Notes: a model not told the origin generated them from the letters alone. Shown: positions 43,258 through 52,795, numbered from the stretch's first letter. The stretch: DNA of 64,000 nucleotides from Onstottus_B arcticum (GCA_038040485.1 JBBPIE010000010.1:62001-126000), one strand, 5' to 3'. A program made the numbers and translations.

Positions 43258-45558
43258 TTGCCGCCCAGGTCTCGAGCCGGAGTTGTTTCATCCCAAGACT
43301 CCGATCAAAGCTTCGATCACCAGCCGCCGAAGCAAGAAACGCCGTCGTTTCCTTCATCACTGCGCAACTACGCGTTCGCCGGCGCGGGGGCGGCGCTACT
43401 GCTGAGCGCGATCGAGTGGATCGACCTGAGCTTTCAACTCACACCTGTCTTCCAGTCGACTTCTGAAAGACTTGTTCTTACCGCCTACTTCAGTTTGAAC
43501 CTGATGGTTGGCTTGGTCATCGGCATGGTTGTTGGGCTATTCGCACACGCAGCTTCCTTCTTGAAAGCTCGATTTCAATCGGTCCTGACAAAAGGAAAGG
43601 AGCCGAGCCGTAGCCACAAGCTGCTTGCTGCGCTCGCGGTAGCCGCCTCTGCCGCAGCCGCCTTGAGTTTGCAACCGCACATTCACGGTTACTCGGTCTC
43701 GCTGTTGAGAGAACTCGAGAAGTTCCCTCACCTTGGCCGGCCTTTGGTAGCGGCCGAGACCCCGCTTTCATACCTCGTAGTGATGGGGCTGTTCATCGGC
43801 TGCTGGACCATCTGCACGCTCGCAAGGCAGTCGGGCGAGTGGTCTGCATTGATGAGAAGGGCGTGGCTGCTCGTGTTGTTAGCGATCATCGGAGCGGCCT
43901 ACTACGCTGACTCGCGCATAGAGGTGCAGCAGTACGAGTATTCAATGCACCGCTCGATGTTCTTGGTTGCGACTGCGCTGGCGATGGCCTTCATCGCGTC
44001 GATCCATTCGTCGCCCGCGCGTTCGCGTTCCAGTGTCAGAAGGCTCGGCCCACGGCTGATAACCATTTCCGCCGGCCTTGTCGTAGTCGCCCTTCTTGCC
44101 GCGCTCACATTCACGTTCGCGAACTTCGACAAGAACCAAAACCTCAAGACTCAAGTGTTCTATCGATCAACCCAGATGAAGCAGTACTTCAAGCTTGCTC
44201 AGTGGGCGTTGGACTTCGATCGCGATGGGTACTCGCCTTATCTTGGAGGCGGCGACGCGGACGATAGGCGCGCGGACGTCAATCCCGGAGTTATCGAATC
44301 CGTCGGCGACGGCGTAGACAACAACTGCGTTGGAGGCGACCTGACACAGCAGGCGATCGAAGACTGGCAGCGCCAGTTCTCGGCGCTTAACGCTGCTTCA
44401 AACCCCGAAGCCAAGCGCTTGAACGTCATGTTTTTCTTTATCGACACACTGCGAGCCGATCACCTGGGCGCTTATGGGTACAAGCGGAACACGAGTCCCA
44501 ACATCGACAAGCTAGCCGCGCGGTCTTCCGTCTTCGAGAACGCTTACACGGCATCGCCTTACACCTACGAGGCCGCGCCCAAGTTCATGCAGTCCGCGTA
44601 CTGGGACGCGCACTATGAAACGTGGACCGAAGCGTTGGCTCGCGACGGCTACAACACAATTCTCTTCCCTCGCCGGCTCTCGATGCTTTTGCGTCATGTG
44701 AAGGGAATGGAGCAAACCGTTGACGCCGCGCGACGAGGTCTCAAGCAGACGGTCGACGCGGCTATCGAGGTGCTCGGGAGCGCTCCTTCAGATCGACCGG
44801 TTTGTTCGTACATCTACGTTCCTGATCCGCACCGCCCGTATCGGCCCCACGAAGGCTTTGACTTCGGGCCGGCGCAGATCGATCGCTACGACGGCGAGAT
44901 CGCATACACCGACTACCATCTAGGCAGGCTGTTCGACTGGATGGAACAGGCAGGCCGCATGAACGACACGATGATCGTGATAATGTCGGACCACGGCGAA
45001 TCGTTCGGCGAGCGAAAGGTCTACAAGCACAACTCGCAACTCTACGACGATCAGATGCGCGTGCCGATGATCGTCTACGTGCCGGGCCAGTCGCCGCGCC
45101 GAATACCGGACTACGTAACGACGGCTGATCTCGGAGCCACGATCCTCAAACTCGTTGGCATCGATGTTCCAAAGGAATACGCAGGAGTCAGCCTGCTGGC
45201 GTTGATGCGCGGCGAGCCGTTCACTCATCCGCCGATCTACGGAGAGCATTTCATGGTCGGCGAGTCGATTTATGCCGGACCTGAGAAAGCGGTCGAGCCC
45301 GAGAGCCGCAAGTACATGGTCGTGACGCAGGACGGCTTTAAGTTGATCTACAACCGCAACTTCTTCAACTTCGAGTTATATGATCTGAAGAACGATCCGC
45401 TCGAACTGCACAACCTCTACGATCGAATGCCGCAAAAGTCGGCTGAGATGAAGCTACTGCTTGGCAGGTTTGTTGATATCTCGGGACTTCTTAGACCGCG
45501 GGACGCCGACGAACATAAGTTTTTCCGGGGCTTGGGCGACGACGAAGATAATGACTGA
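43258..45558 (+). CDS. Membrane sulfatase-like transferase with MopE-like metal loop, copy 2
   Basis: This 766-residue paralogue of the gene at 36672 has the same architecture: membrane helices to about 300, metal loop DFDRDGYSPYLGGGDADDRR with NPGVIESVGDGVDNN, then the sulfatase fold with MFFFIDTLRADHLGAYGY and IVIMSDHGESFGERK. Thr436 (SPYTYEAA) takes the nucleophile position. It starts with TTG at 43258, preceded by TAGGAG at six bases. It closes the central + strand operon, while its paralogue opens it. It probably acts on a phospho-lipid or glycan at the outer membrane-facing side; no formylglycine site. Confidence 0.82.
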   Translation: MPPRSRAGVVSSQDSDQSFDHQPPKQETPSFPSSLRNYAFAGAGAALLLSAIEWIDLSFQLTPVFQSTSERLVLTAYFSLNLMVGLVIGMVVGLFAHAASFLKARFQSVLTKGKEPSRSHKLLAALAVAASAAAALSLQPHIHGYSVSLLRELEKFPHLGRPLVAAETPLSYLVVMGLFIGCWTICTLARQSGEWSALMRRAWLLVLLAIIGAAYYADSRIEVQQYEYSMHRSMFLVATALAMAFIASIHSSPARSRSSVRRLGPRLITISAGLVVVALLAALTFTFANFDKNQNLKTQVFYRSTQMKQYFKLAQWALDFDRDGYSPYLGGGDADDRRADVNPGVIESVGDGVDNNCVGGDLTQQAIEDWQRQFSALNAASNPEAKRLNVMFFFIDTLRADHLGAYGYKRNTSPNIDKLAARSSVFENAYTASPYTYEAAPKFMQSAYWDAHYETWTEALARDGYNTILFPRRLSMLLRHVKGMEQTVDAARRGLKQTVDAAIEVLGSAPSDRPVCSYIYVPDPHRPYRPHEGFDFGPAQIDRYDGEIAYTDYHLGRLFDWMEQAGRMNDTMIVIMSDHGESFGERKVYKHNSQLYDDQMRVPMIVYVPGQSPRRIPDYVTTADLGATILKLVGIDVPKEYAGVSLLALMRGEPFTHPPIYGEHFMVGESIYAGPEKAVEPESRKYMVVTQDGFKLIYNRNFFNFELYDLKNDPLELHNLYDRMPQKSAEMKLLLGRFVDISGLLRPRDADEHKFFRGLGDDEDND

Positions 45559-45579
45559 AGCTTGTAAGGTGTCCTCCCG

Positions 45580-45832
45580 TCACTCCGTAGGAGTGAAATG
45601 TTTATAGACTCCAGCGCGTTTGTCGTGCTCACTCCTTTAGGAGTGAAATGTCGTCAATTGCCACAGAAGGTCTCCTGCATGAGGCGCCAATCCTGACATA
45701 CAACTCCTGACGGAGTTGGATTGTTGCTAGAAAAGGAAGAACCTAAGGCGCATCGCTTTCTATAAACATTCCACTCCTACGGAGTGGTTTGGCAGCTCCC
45801 CGACTAACGGACACTCCTATGGAGTGGTTTGG
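45580..45832. repeat. Cluster of CACTCCGTAGGAGTG-type palindromes
   Basis: Five or more short palindromes (CACTCCGTAGGAGTG, CACTCCTTTAGGAGTG, ACTCCTGACGGAGTT, CACTCCTACGGAGTG, CACTCCTATGGAGTG) lie in the convergent spacer 45559-45878. ATGTTTATAGA near the first is mirrored by CTATAAACATT near the fourth, so the outer parts also pair. Confidence 0.88.
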
Positions 45833-45878
45833 TAGCTCCCTGACAACACTTGTTCCTCGGGATAATTGACTAACTGCT

Positions 45879-47375
45879 TCAGCGTTTCAAAACCCGCTTC
45901 ACCATCGCAACATCGTCCTTGCCGATCTCGCGACTCAGCGCCAGCACCGCGGCGTACGCCAGCGATAACACCGCCAGCTTCACCAGGATCAAACCTCTCG
46001 ACCCGACCGGAACCGCGAGCGAACCCGCATACACTAACGCCGCCGCCGTGCCTATTCTAACGACCGACAACCACGGGACCAGCGCGCCGAACCTCCACAG
46101 CAGGTACCCGCTTGCGATCACCGCTCCCAACAACATCGCAGCCGTAGTCGCTGTGGCCGCGCCTGCAAGCCCCCTCGATGGAATCAGCACCGCGTTGAGA
46201 CCGGCGCTGACCGCGAGCGTTACCGCTGCAATCATCAGCGAGACTCGCGGGCGTCCGCTCGCCGAGATGATCGTCGTAGCCACCTGAAGAAAGCCGAACA
46301 ACAACATTCCATAGGCAACTATAGCCAGCGCGGGTGCGCCTGCCTGGTAGTCCGCTCGGTAGATCAGCCTCAACACCTCGGCGGCATTCGCCGAGAACAG
46401 CGTCGCAAGCACGGCCATCACGATCAGCGCGTACCTAATGGTGGTTGATATGTAAACCTTTGTTCGCCGGGTGTCTTCGGCAAACGTTGACTTCGACACC
46501 AGCGGGAAAAGAACAAAGGTAACTGAGATGATCACCTGATAAACGATATTGGAAACGTTGAGCGCCGCGCCGTAGTACCCGGCGTTCTCGCTTGCCGTAA
46601 TTGCATCCGCAGAGGAGAGCGCTTTGACCATCAGCAGATCAACGCGCTGAAGCAGGTTGAAGACGAATATGAACGACAGCAGATACGCCTGAAAAGTGAA
46701 TAGGTCTCGGACTCGCACTGCGCCGCCCGGATTACCGCCTCGCGCGATCGAGGCCGCGATCAGACAAACGCAAGCAGCCGCGATCGCGAACCCTCCTACT
46801 GCGCCGCCAACTCCAAACCCCGCCCAAACAAGCCCGACGATCAACACGAGCTTCAGCGTCGAATAAGTCACATCGAGCGCGGCTTGAGTTAGAAACCGCC
46901 TCTGGCCATTGAAGTACCCGGTGAACACCGCGTAGAACGAATACGACAGCGGTATCAGAGCGGCCAGCCGCAGATAGCCGACGAGACGGAGGTCGTTCAA
47001 ACGTCCGGCGATGACCGGAGCCAGCAGGAAGAAGCCAACCGCGATCGCTCCTCCGACCAGCACTTGCAGCTTGAGCGCCTTCGATTTTACCGCGCCGGCG
47101 TTCTGCTCGTTCTCCGAGATGTATTTGGAAACGGTTTGATAAGTGCCGGTGATGACGACCGCGTTGACGATCGAGATGATGCTGATGACGACCTTGTAGA
47201 GCCCGTAGCGCTCGGCCGCCATCAGGTTGGTAAGCGTGACTTCAAGAACGTAGCCGCTGGCCATGAACCACAGCTTGGCGGCGGTGATGTATACCGCGCC
47301 AAGCCCGGCGACTCGCGCGGTGTTAGCACCCGGCGAGGCTGTGGTCGAGTTCTTGATCGTCGAGGACTCGATCAT
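45879..47375 (-). CDS. Polysaccharide flippase (MATE/MVF superfamily, Wzx-like)
   Basis: The 498-residue protein has about fourteen predicted membrane helices. It has FMASGYVLEVTLTNLMAAER, YLRLAALIPLSYSFYAVFTG and YFNGQRRFLTQAALDVTYST, typical of oligosaccharide flippases of the polysaccharide biosynthesis family. It should move lipid-linked oligosaccharides across the inner membrane. Its start overlaps the end of the upstream GT4 gene by 53 bases. It is the last gene of the right - strand glycan operon. Confidence 0.85.
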   Translation of the reverse strand: MIESSTIKNSTTASPGANTARVAGLGAVYITAAKLWFMASGYVLEVTLTNLMAAERYGLYKVVISIISIVNAVVITGTYQTVSKYISENEQNAGAVKSKALKLQVLVGGAIAVGFFLLAPVIAGRLNDLRLVGYLRLAALIPLSYSFYAVFTGYFNGQRRFLTQAALDVTYSTLKLVLIVGLVWAGFGVGGAVGGFAIAAACVCLIAASIARGGNPGGAVRVRDLFTFQAYLLSFIFVFNLLQRVDLLMVKALSSADAITASENAGYYGAALNVSNIVYQVIISVTFVLFPLVSKSTFAEDTRRTKVYISTTIRYALIVMAVLATLFSANAAEVLRLIYRADYQAGAPALAIVAYGMLLFGFLQVATTIISASGRPRVSLMIAAVTLAVSAGLNAVLIPSRGLAGAATATTAAMLLGAVIASGYLLWRFGALVPWLSVVRIGTAAALVYAGSLAVPVGSRGLILVKLAVLSLAYAAVLALSREIGKDDVAMVKRVLKR

Positions 47376-48609
47376 TCCTGTTCATCGAAGCGTTGATTAT
47401 CCTGGCAAAGCGCAAGCCGACTCGCGTCCACGAGTAATCTGCCGCCGTCAGACGCCCGTTGACCGCAAGCTTGTCGCTCAAGTCTGAATTGCCGATCAGC
47501 AGATTCAACTTCGCCGCAAGCGCCAACTCGTCGCCGGCTTCAAACAAGAGTCCATTCTGGCCATCAACTATGATTTCAGCAAGACCGCCGACTCGAGCCC
47601 CGATGACCGGCCGGCCCGCAGCCATCGCTTCAAGACATACGACCGGCGTGCCCTCCGTGCGCCCATTCGCCAGCACACGAGACGGTATAACCACGGCCTC
47701 GCACGCCTGCAGTAACCGGTTTCTCTCACCGGAGTCGATTCGACCGAGAAAAACCGCATCGATCGAAAGGTCGCGGGCGAGCGCTTCGAGATGAGGTTTT
47801 TGCTCGCCGTCGCCCGCAATCACTAAACGCGCACTCGCGCTGTGACGCATGGCCTTGATCAACACGTCCACACCCTTCACCGCTATGAGCCTGCCGACGA
47901 ACAGAATGAACGGCTTGTTTGATTCTCTTGGCGGAACGCAACCATCGCTTAGCGAGGACTCACCTCGGCGCATTCGACCTTCGTCCGGCTCACTCTCGCG
48001 CACTCCCATCGGTATGACTTCAACTTTTCCCTTTGCCTCCGGGCACAACGCGATGAGCTTTAGCTTTAAGTCCTCACTCACGGTGACCACGCGCTCACTC
48101 GCGGAAACAACAAACCGAGCGAGCAACCGGCCGCCTTTCATTCGTGACAAGAGGTGCAGCGCACCGGAGTGCTCGATCACGATGTGGGGCTTGCCGGTCA
48201 GCCGCGCGATCGCCGCGCCAACCGCTCCGGCAGGAACCAACCAGTGAGAGCAAATCGCATCGGCTCGAGCCGCCCGCTTGAGCGCCTTGATGAAGAAGAC
48301 CCAGAGCGAGACTATCAAGCCGACTCGCGCCGCTATGGTTCGAAACGTCAGATCGTTGAAATCGCGAGTCGCTTGAAACAAGTCGATCGAGCTTGGAAGC
48401 AGAGAAGAAGAGCGCGAGAGCGCAAAGTCATCCGGCGGCCAGGTGCAGGCTTTTTCGTCGGGAGGCGCCAGCACCTCGACCTCGAACTGAGAAGAAAGAC
48501 TGCGAGCGAAGTCGCGAATGTAGCCGCACGTCTCATCCTCGGGCCCGCTCGGAAACGAACTGGTGAGGATCAAGAGCTTTGGTTTTGTTGAACGAGTCAT
48601 TGCTGTCAT
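47323..48609 (-). CDS. Family 4 glycosyltransferase
   Basis: The 428-residue GT-B protein has KLLILTSSFPSGPEDETCGY at the N-terminus and HIVIEHSGALHLLSRMKGGR. The donor half is FILFVGRLIAVKGVDVLIKA, LVIAGDGEQKPHLEALA and EGTPVVCLEAMAAGRPVIGA (EX7E motif). It adds sugars from nucleotide donors on the cytoplasmic face. Two starts, 48609 and 48600, are possible. It overlaps the flippase gene, suggesting coupled translation. Confidence 0.87.
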   Translation of the reverse strand: MTAMTRSTKPKLLILTSSFPSGPEDETCGYIRDFARSLSSQFEVEVLAPPDEKACTWPPDDFALSRSSSLLPSSIDLFQATRDFNDLTFRTIAARVGLIVSLWVFFIKALKRAARADAICSHWLVPAGAVGAAIARLTGKPHIVIEHSGALHLLSRMKGGRLLARFVVSASERVVTVSEDLKLKLIALCPEAKGKVEVIPMGVRESEPDEGRMRRGESSLSDGCVPPRESNKPFILFVGRLIAVKGVDVLIKAMRHSASARLVIAGDGEQKPHLEALARDLSIDAVFLGRIDSGERNRLLQACEAVVIPSRVLANGRTEGTPVVCLEAMAAGRPVIGARVGGLAEIIVDGQNGLLFEAGDELALAAKLNLLIGNSDLSDKLAVNGRLTAADYSWTRVGLRFARIINASMNRNDRVLDDQELDHSLAGC

Positions 48610-48625
48610 TCGGGTTGTGGCTTCA

Positions 48626-48725
48626 ATTCTCCGCGTAATCTCTGCGTCTCGGCGCCTCTGCGGTTAGGGGCACTTCAAAGCTAACCGGTCGCGGAGACGA
48701 GGAGCCGCGGAGCTTGCAAGAAGAC
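48626..48725. repeat. 'GCAGAGACGC' family inverted repeat, decayed copy
   Basis: CTCCGCGTAATCTCTGCGTC and the GCGGTTAG end pair imperfectly with CTAACCGGTCGCGGAGACGA and the following units. The stem is more degenerate than the copies at 14091 and 31378. Confidence 0.75.
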
Positions 48726-48748
48726 TGCATTCGATCAAACCCCTCCGG

Positions 48749-49504
48749 TCATTCGACCGAGCTTGCCTCCCGAACTGCAAGCGCGGCAGGCGAAGCGAAG
48801 AGTCTGCGCCTGAGATAGCTTCGGGCAATCAAGAAGCAAATCACCGCAACCGACGTGATCGGGTTGATGCCCGAGACTTCGTCTTCGTAAATGCACTTCA
48901 CCCGTGCGCTCTCGACCACCAGTCCGGCTCTGCAAGCTTCAAACAACATCTCGTTTGGAAACCCGTATCGATCGTAAAGCTCGTCAAGCAGCAGCCTCTT
49001 GAGCGCCGGCCGCCGGATGACCGTGTAGCCGCACTGCGCATCAAGCTTACCTTCGAAACTTGCCGCAGATCGCGTGAGCCAGCTCAACAGCCGGTTGCCG
49101 ATGTAACGCGCGCGTGGCATGCACCCGATCGTCGATGAGTCCAGAAAGCGATTCCCCTTCACGTAGTCGGCGCCCGCGATCGCGCGATCCAGCAAGTGGT
49201 TGAGGTCTCGTCCGTCCATCTGACCGTCGCCGTCCATCACCGCAATGAACTCGGCATCAGTTTCAAGAGTGTGCTTATAACCCGTCTTCGTCGCCGCGCC
49301 AACTCCGAGGTTCCGCGGGTGACACAGTATGATCAGGCGCGCGTCGTCAATCTCAGAAAGACGCCGCGCGGTGCCGTCAGTGCTGCCGTCGTCAATCGCG
49401 ACGATCAGATCGACAAAAGGAGGCACTCGAGACAACGCCTGCCCGACGCGAGCTTCTTCATTATGGATTGGCATTACGACTGCCACTCGGTGATTTCGGT
49501 ACAT
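48749..49504 (-). CDS. Family 2 glycosyltransferase
   Basis: The 251-residue protein starts at MYRNHRVAVVMPIHNEEARV. It has the nucleotide motif VAIDDGSTDGT, the metal motif VMDGDGQMD and GKLDAQCGYTVIRRPALKRL. One C-terminal hydrophobic stretch (INPITSVAVICFLIARSYL) may anchor it. It resembles polyprenyl-phosphate glycosyltransferases. The open frame extends 12 codons upstream without better support. Confidence 0.85.
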   Translation of the reverse strand: MYRNHRVAVVMPIHNEEARVGQALSRVPPFVDLIVAIDDGSTDGTARRLSEIDDARLIILCHPRNLGVGAATKTGYKHTLETDAEFIAVMDGDGQMDGRDLNHLLDRAIAGADYVKGNRFLDSSTIGCMPRARYIGNRLLSWLTRSAASFEGKLDAQCGYTVIRRPALKRLLLDELYDRYGFPNEMLFEACRAGLVVESARVKCIYEDEVSGINPITSVAVICFLIARSYLRRRLFASPAALAVREASSVE

Positions 49505-49573
49505 CGCTTTTCTCTTCTTCCTAACTAGGAGTTGAAACAAGCCACAAAGCGCATCACCCAGGGTGTGCCGATA

Positions 49574-49820
49574 ATCCCACCAACCCAGTTGGTGGATTGT
49601 TCATACTTGGCCTACAGGCATGAACGCAGGGCGCTTTGAATCCCACCAACGCAGTTGGTGGATCGTTCATACCCAGCCTAACTCTCCGCTTCAACTTTCC
49701 GGCTCATCAGTGCCAGGTCGGATATGAACAATCCACCAACTGCGTTGGTGGGATTCAGGACCCCGCCTGGTGTCCCGTGTAGGCTGAGTATGAACCGATC
49801 CACCAACTGCGTTGGTGGAA
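49574..49820. repeat. Four copies of CCACCAACNCAGTTGGTGG palindrome
   Basis: Palindromes at about 49577-49595, 49643-49661, 49733-49751 and 49800-49818 occur with conserved flanks (ATCCCACCAA...GGATNGTTCATAC), in both orientations, spaced 65-90 bases. They fill the spacer 49505-49863. The spacing sequences are not unique spacer-like units of equal length, so this is a REP-type cluster and not a CRISPR array. Confidence 0.9.
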
Positions 49821-49863
49821 TTGCACCTGAATGCTTGTGAGCCATACGCTCTTTCAGCCGCAA

Positions 49864-51678
49864 TCATTCTCTCTCAAGAACGGTCGTCTTTCCGATCCTC
49901 TTCGTTTCGTGAAACTCGCTGGTCAAGTACTCGAGCAAAGGTTCGTAACGCTCGCTTGCGAGAGCCTGATCGCTGGTCAACACGAGTTTCACCTGTTTCT
50001 GCCTCAGCATCTCCATCGTGCGAACGCGTTCCGCGTCGTTCGTTCCCGCGTCGTTCCACAGAGTCGCGCCGGTCGGACTGTTGCGCTCCGCAAGAAAATA
50101 ATACGGCGTCGCATCTAGCGCGTGCGCAAAGAAGAACGCGCCTTCGCCCACTCGCGCGCGGACAAATTCGACCGCAGCGTTCACTTCTCCAGCGCGCTCA
50201 GCGGGCAAATAGACTCCTCGGCCTCGATCGAAACTCAATTCGGTGTCGGCTGTGAACCTTACCTGTTCGCCATCGAGGCTTAGGTAGCGCGGCGTGATCA
50301 ACCGCAGCGCGAAGATCAAGGCGATTATCGCGACGATCGCGAGTTGAGGTCGCGACGATAACCTGGCCGTGGGATATTCCGGGGCTCGAGCATGCGAATG
50401 ATATTTCTCGAAGACAAATACAAGCAGAATGAACGCAAGCGGAAGCGTGCCGATCACAAGCCCGCGCACCGAACGAGGAAAGACTTCCAGATACGACCCT
50501 ACAGCAAACACCAGCAGGATAAGAAGCGTCGCTTGCTGTCGCGCCTGCCAGTCGAGGCGCTGCCGTCTGGCGCTAACACAAATCCACGCGGAGTAAAGAA
50601 ACAGCGCCGGCGGAAACCAGAAGATCGAGTTATCGATAAATGACTGTGGCGCGAGCGCCGCACAAACCGCGGCTCCCGTTACTGCGACGGCCAGCACCCC
50701 GATCCTCAAGCGGGGAAACTCGCGCACGACGATCGACGCAATCTTCACAGCCGCCAGCCCAACAACGAAGACAACCAGGGCTTGCTTTGGAAGCGGATAC
50801 CCGGTCAACTTCATCTGAATGTGCTCACCCGGTCCTTTGATAAAAACTTGCAGAGCTGCTCCGAGCGCGTGGTTGCTTACCAGATAAATCAGCAAAGCCA
50901 CCAGCGGGAGCGCCACTCCGAGGCCCGCTGCAATGTGAGCCTTGAACTCGCTCCTCCAGGAATCGACGTACAGAACTTTCGCCTCAGAAAACGATCGGGG
51001 CAACCCTCGTGTGTTCACAACCAGCGAAAGCCCAAGCGCAACTGCCAGGTAGACTCCGACGTTTTGCTTGAACACCGCAACGATTCCAACAGCAAGGCCG
51101 GCTGCCAACGCGTCGATCGCCTTTCGCGAGTCGATCCATCGAAGCGTAAAGAACACAGCACCAAGAATGAACAGCATCTCGTATTGAATCGGCGCAGGCC
51201 GAAAGGGCCCGCCCGGCGGCAGCCAAACAACTGACAATGCAGTCGGAACAAGGGCAGCCGTCTGCGAGACCACGAGCCGCGCGACTAAGAAGACCATTAC
51301 GATCGCCAGCACCTTGAAAACCAGCACGCCTCGAAACGCGGTCAGCAACGAAGTGCCAAACAACTTGAACAACCCGGCGTTGAGCAACAGAATCCCGGGC
51401 GTTTGAATCTTGTAGAAGTCGCGGTAGGGGACTTCGCCCTTCAGAATGCGCTCCGCCGGAACGAGGTTCGCGCCGATGCCGGTAGCGAGCGACTCTTCTC
51501 GAAAGTAGATCGAGCCGTAGATCAACGCGGTGATGACCAGGACCATCAAAGGCGCGGCAAACCACATCCTTCCTCGCGAGCCGTAACCCGAAGCTTCGGA
51601 CTGCACTGGTTCGCCCGGGAGCTCACCGGCAGGTTCACACGCCTCCTCAGCGTTCGCTTTCGTTATCGTGCGACTCAC
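49864..51678 (-). CDS. GT-C-like polytopic membrane glycosyltransferase
   Basis: The 604-residue protein has about eleven helices and the loop ANLVPAERILKGEVPYRDFY followed by KIQTPGILLLNAGLFKLFG, the same ordering as in the paralogues at 31507 and 33099 (GEVPYRDF versus GGVPYRDV). The C-terminal soluble part is FVRARVGEGAFFFAHALDAT. It probably uses a lipid-linked sugar. It lies 19 bases downstream of the YbhN-like gene. Confidence 0.78.
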   Translation of the reverse strand: MSRTITKANAEEACEPAGELPGEPVQSEASGYGSRGRMWFAAPLMVLVITALIYGSIYFREESLATGIGANLVPAERILKGEVPYRDFYKIQTPGILLLNAGLFKLFGTSLLTAFRGVLVFKVLAIVMVFLVARLVVSQTAALVPTALSVVWLPPGGPFRPAPIQYEMLFILGAVFFTLRWIDSRKAIDALAAGLAVGIVAVFKQNVGVYLAVALGLSLVVNTRGLPRSFSEAKVLYVDSWRSEFKAHIAAGLGVALPLVALLIYLVSNHALGAALQVFIKGPGEHIQMKLTGYPLPKQALVVFVVGLAAVKIASIVVREFPRLRIGVLAVAVTGAAVCAALAPQSFIDNSIFWFPPALFLYSAWICVSARRQRLDWQARQQATLLILLVFAVGSYLEVFPRSVRGLVIGTLPLAFILLVFVFEKYHSHARAPEYPTARLSSRPQLAIVAIIALIFALRLITPRYLSLDGEQVRFTADTELSFDRGRGVYLPAERAGEVNAAVEFVRARVGEGAFFFAHALDATPYYFLAERNSPTGATLWNDAGTNDAERVRTMEMLRQKQVKLVLTSDQALASERYEPLLEYLTSEFHETKRIGKTTVLERE

Positions 51679-51697
51679 TAGACATTCACCTCGGCGA

Positions 51698-52795
51698 TCA
51701 GGACAAGCCTTCCGATCTCTTCAGCTCCAGCTCCGAGAGCCGATCGTCACGCCGTTTTATCCGGGCCGTCAAAACGTATATGACGCCTCCGGTGATCGCG
51801 GTGAGATATATCGGCGCGAACGCCAGGATCGAAAACGTCAGAGCCCGCTCGCGTGAGATGCCGGCGCCGGAAAACAACACGATGATCAGCCATTCGCGCA
51901 CGCCTAATCCGCCGACCGACAGCGGCATCAACCGCAGAAGGTCAACCAACGACATGAACGCGAACACGATCGGCAACCCGAGAGGCAGATCCAAGGCCTG
52001 CGCTACGGCGAAGCATCCGAGTCCCCAGACCACCCGGACCGCGACCGACACCAACACCGTGCGCAGGAGCATCGCGCGATGTCGCCTCAACTCTGAGATC
52101 GCTTCGATCGTTCGCGCGGCGGCGGCGCCGGCTCGCTCAAGTCTCAACCGCGCCCCGGCCGCGACGATCAGCCGCGCAAGTCGTGCGGAAACAAAATCAC
52201 TCATCAACGTCGCTGTCGCGAGGAAACCAAGCCCGAGCACTGCTTCCGCAAAGTAGACGGTGCTCGCGTACTGATCGAGTGCGCGGCTCGATAACGTGGA
52301 AATCAAACCGATAAGCAGAAGCGTGAAGACGCCGACCAGCCGCTCGTAGATCAGCGTCGAAAGCACAAACGCCTTGTCGCGAATCTCGCGATCGACGTAG
52401 ATAAGCCGGGCTATGTCGCCGCTGGCGCTTCCGCCCGGAACGAAGTTGGTGAAAAACGCGCCGATGAGATAGTAGACAAACAACCGCCGTGTTTCGACCT
52501 TGTGTCCCCGGACTCTGAGGATCGCGCTCCATCGATAAGCCATCAACCAGTTCACTGCGAACGCGGCGATTACGGCAACCGGCAGGTAACCCCAGCGAGT
52601 GGATTTGATAGCGTCGCTCAAGCCGCGTGCGTCGGTCTTGAACAGCACGAACGCGAGGGCGCCGGCGCCGATTGCGACCTGCGCAAGCCCGCGCCAACTC
52701 AGCCGCGCCCGAGGCTTTGGTGCTCGAGTTCCAGCCACGTTCCGTTCATGTTCGCGCCGCATCGTAATCATTTCCCGGTTAGAATGCTGATTCAT
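51698..52795 (-). CDS. YbhN/AglD-like membrane protein (LPG synthase TM family)
   Basis: The 365-residue protein has seven or eight helices and the family landmarks WLMAYRWSAILRVRG, FFTNFVPGGSASGDIARLIY and RLMPLSVGGLGVREWLIIVL. This integral-membrane family (UPF0104) accompanies glycosyltransferases and may flip or guide lipid-linked intermediates. The N-terminus is uncertain. The open frame runs into the inverted repeat; MNQHSNREM at 52795 is my choice, with 52771 and 52762 as alternatives. Confidence 0.82.
   Translation of the reverse strand: MNQHSNREMITMRREHERNVAGTRAPKPRARLSWRGLAQVAIGAGALAFVLFKTDARGLSDAIKSTRWGYLPVAVIAAFAVNWLMAYRWSAILRVRGHKVETRRLFVYYLIGAFFTNFVPGGSASGDIARLIYVDREIRDKAFVLSTLIYERLVGVFTLLLIGLISTLSSRALDQYASTVYFAEAVLGLGFLATATLMSDFVSARLARLIVAAGARLRLERAGAAAARTIEAISELRRHRAMLLRTVLVSVAVRVVWGLGCFAVAQALDLPLGLPIVFAFMSLVDLLRLMPLSVGGLGVREWLIIVLFSGAGISRERALTFSILAFAPIYLTAITGGVIYVLTARIKRRDDRLSELELKRSEGLS

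Noticed and set aside
49574..49820. CRISPR array
   Set aside because: Only four units, in both orientations and with unequal spacing, no cas genes; better explained as REP-like repeats.
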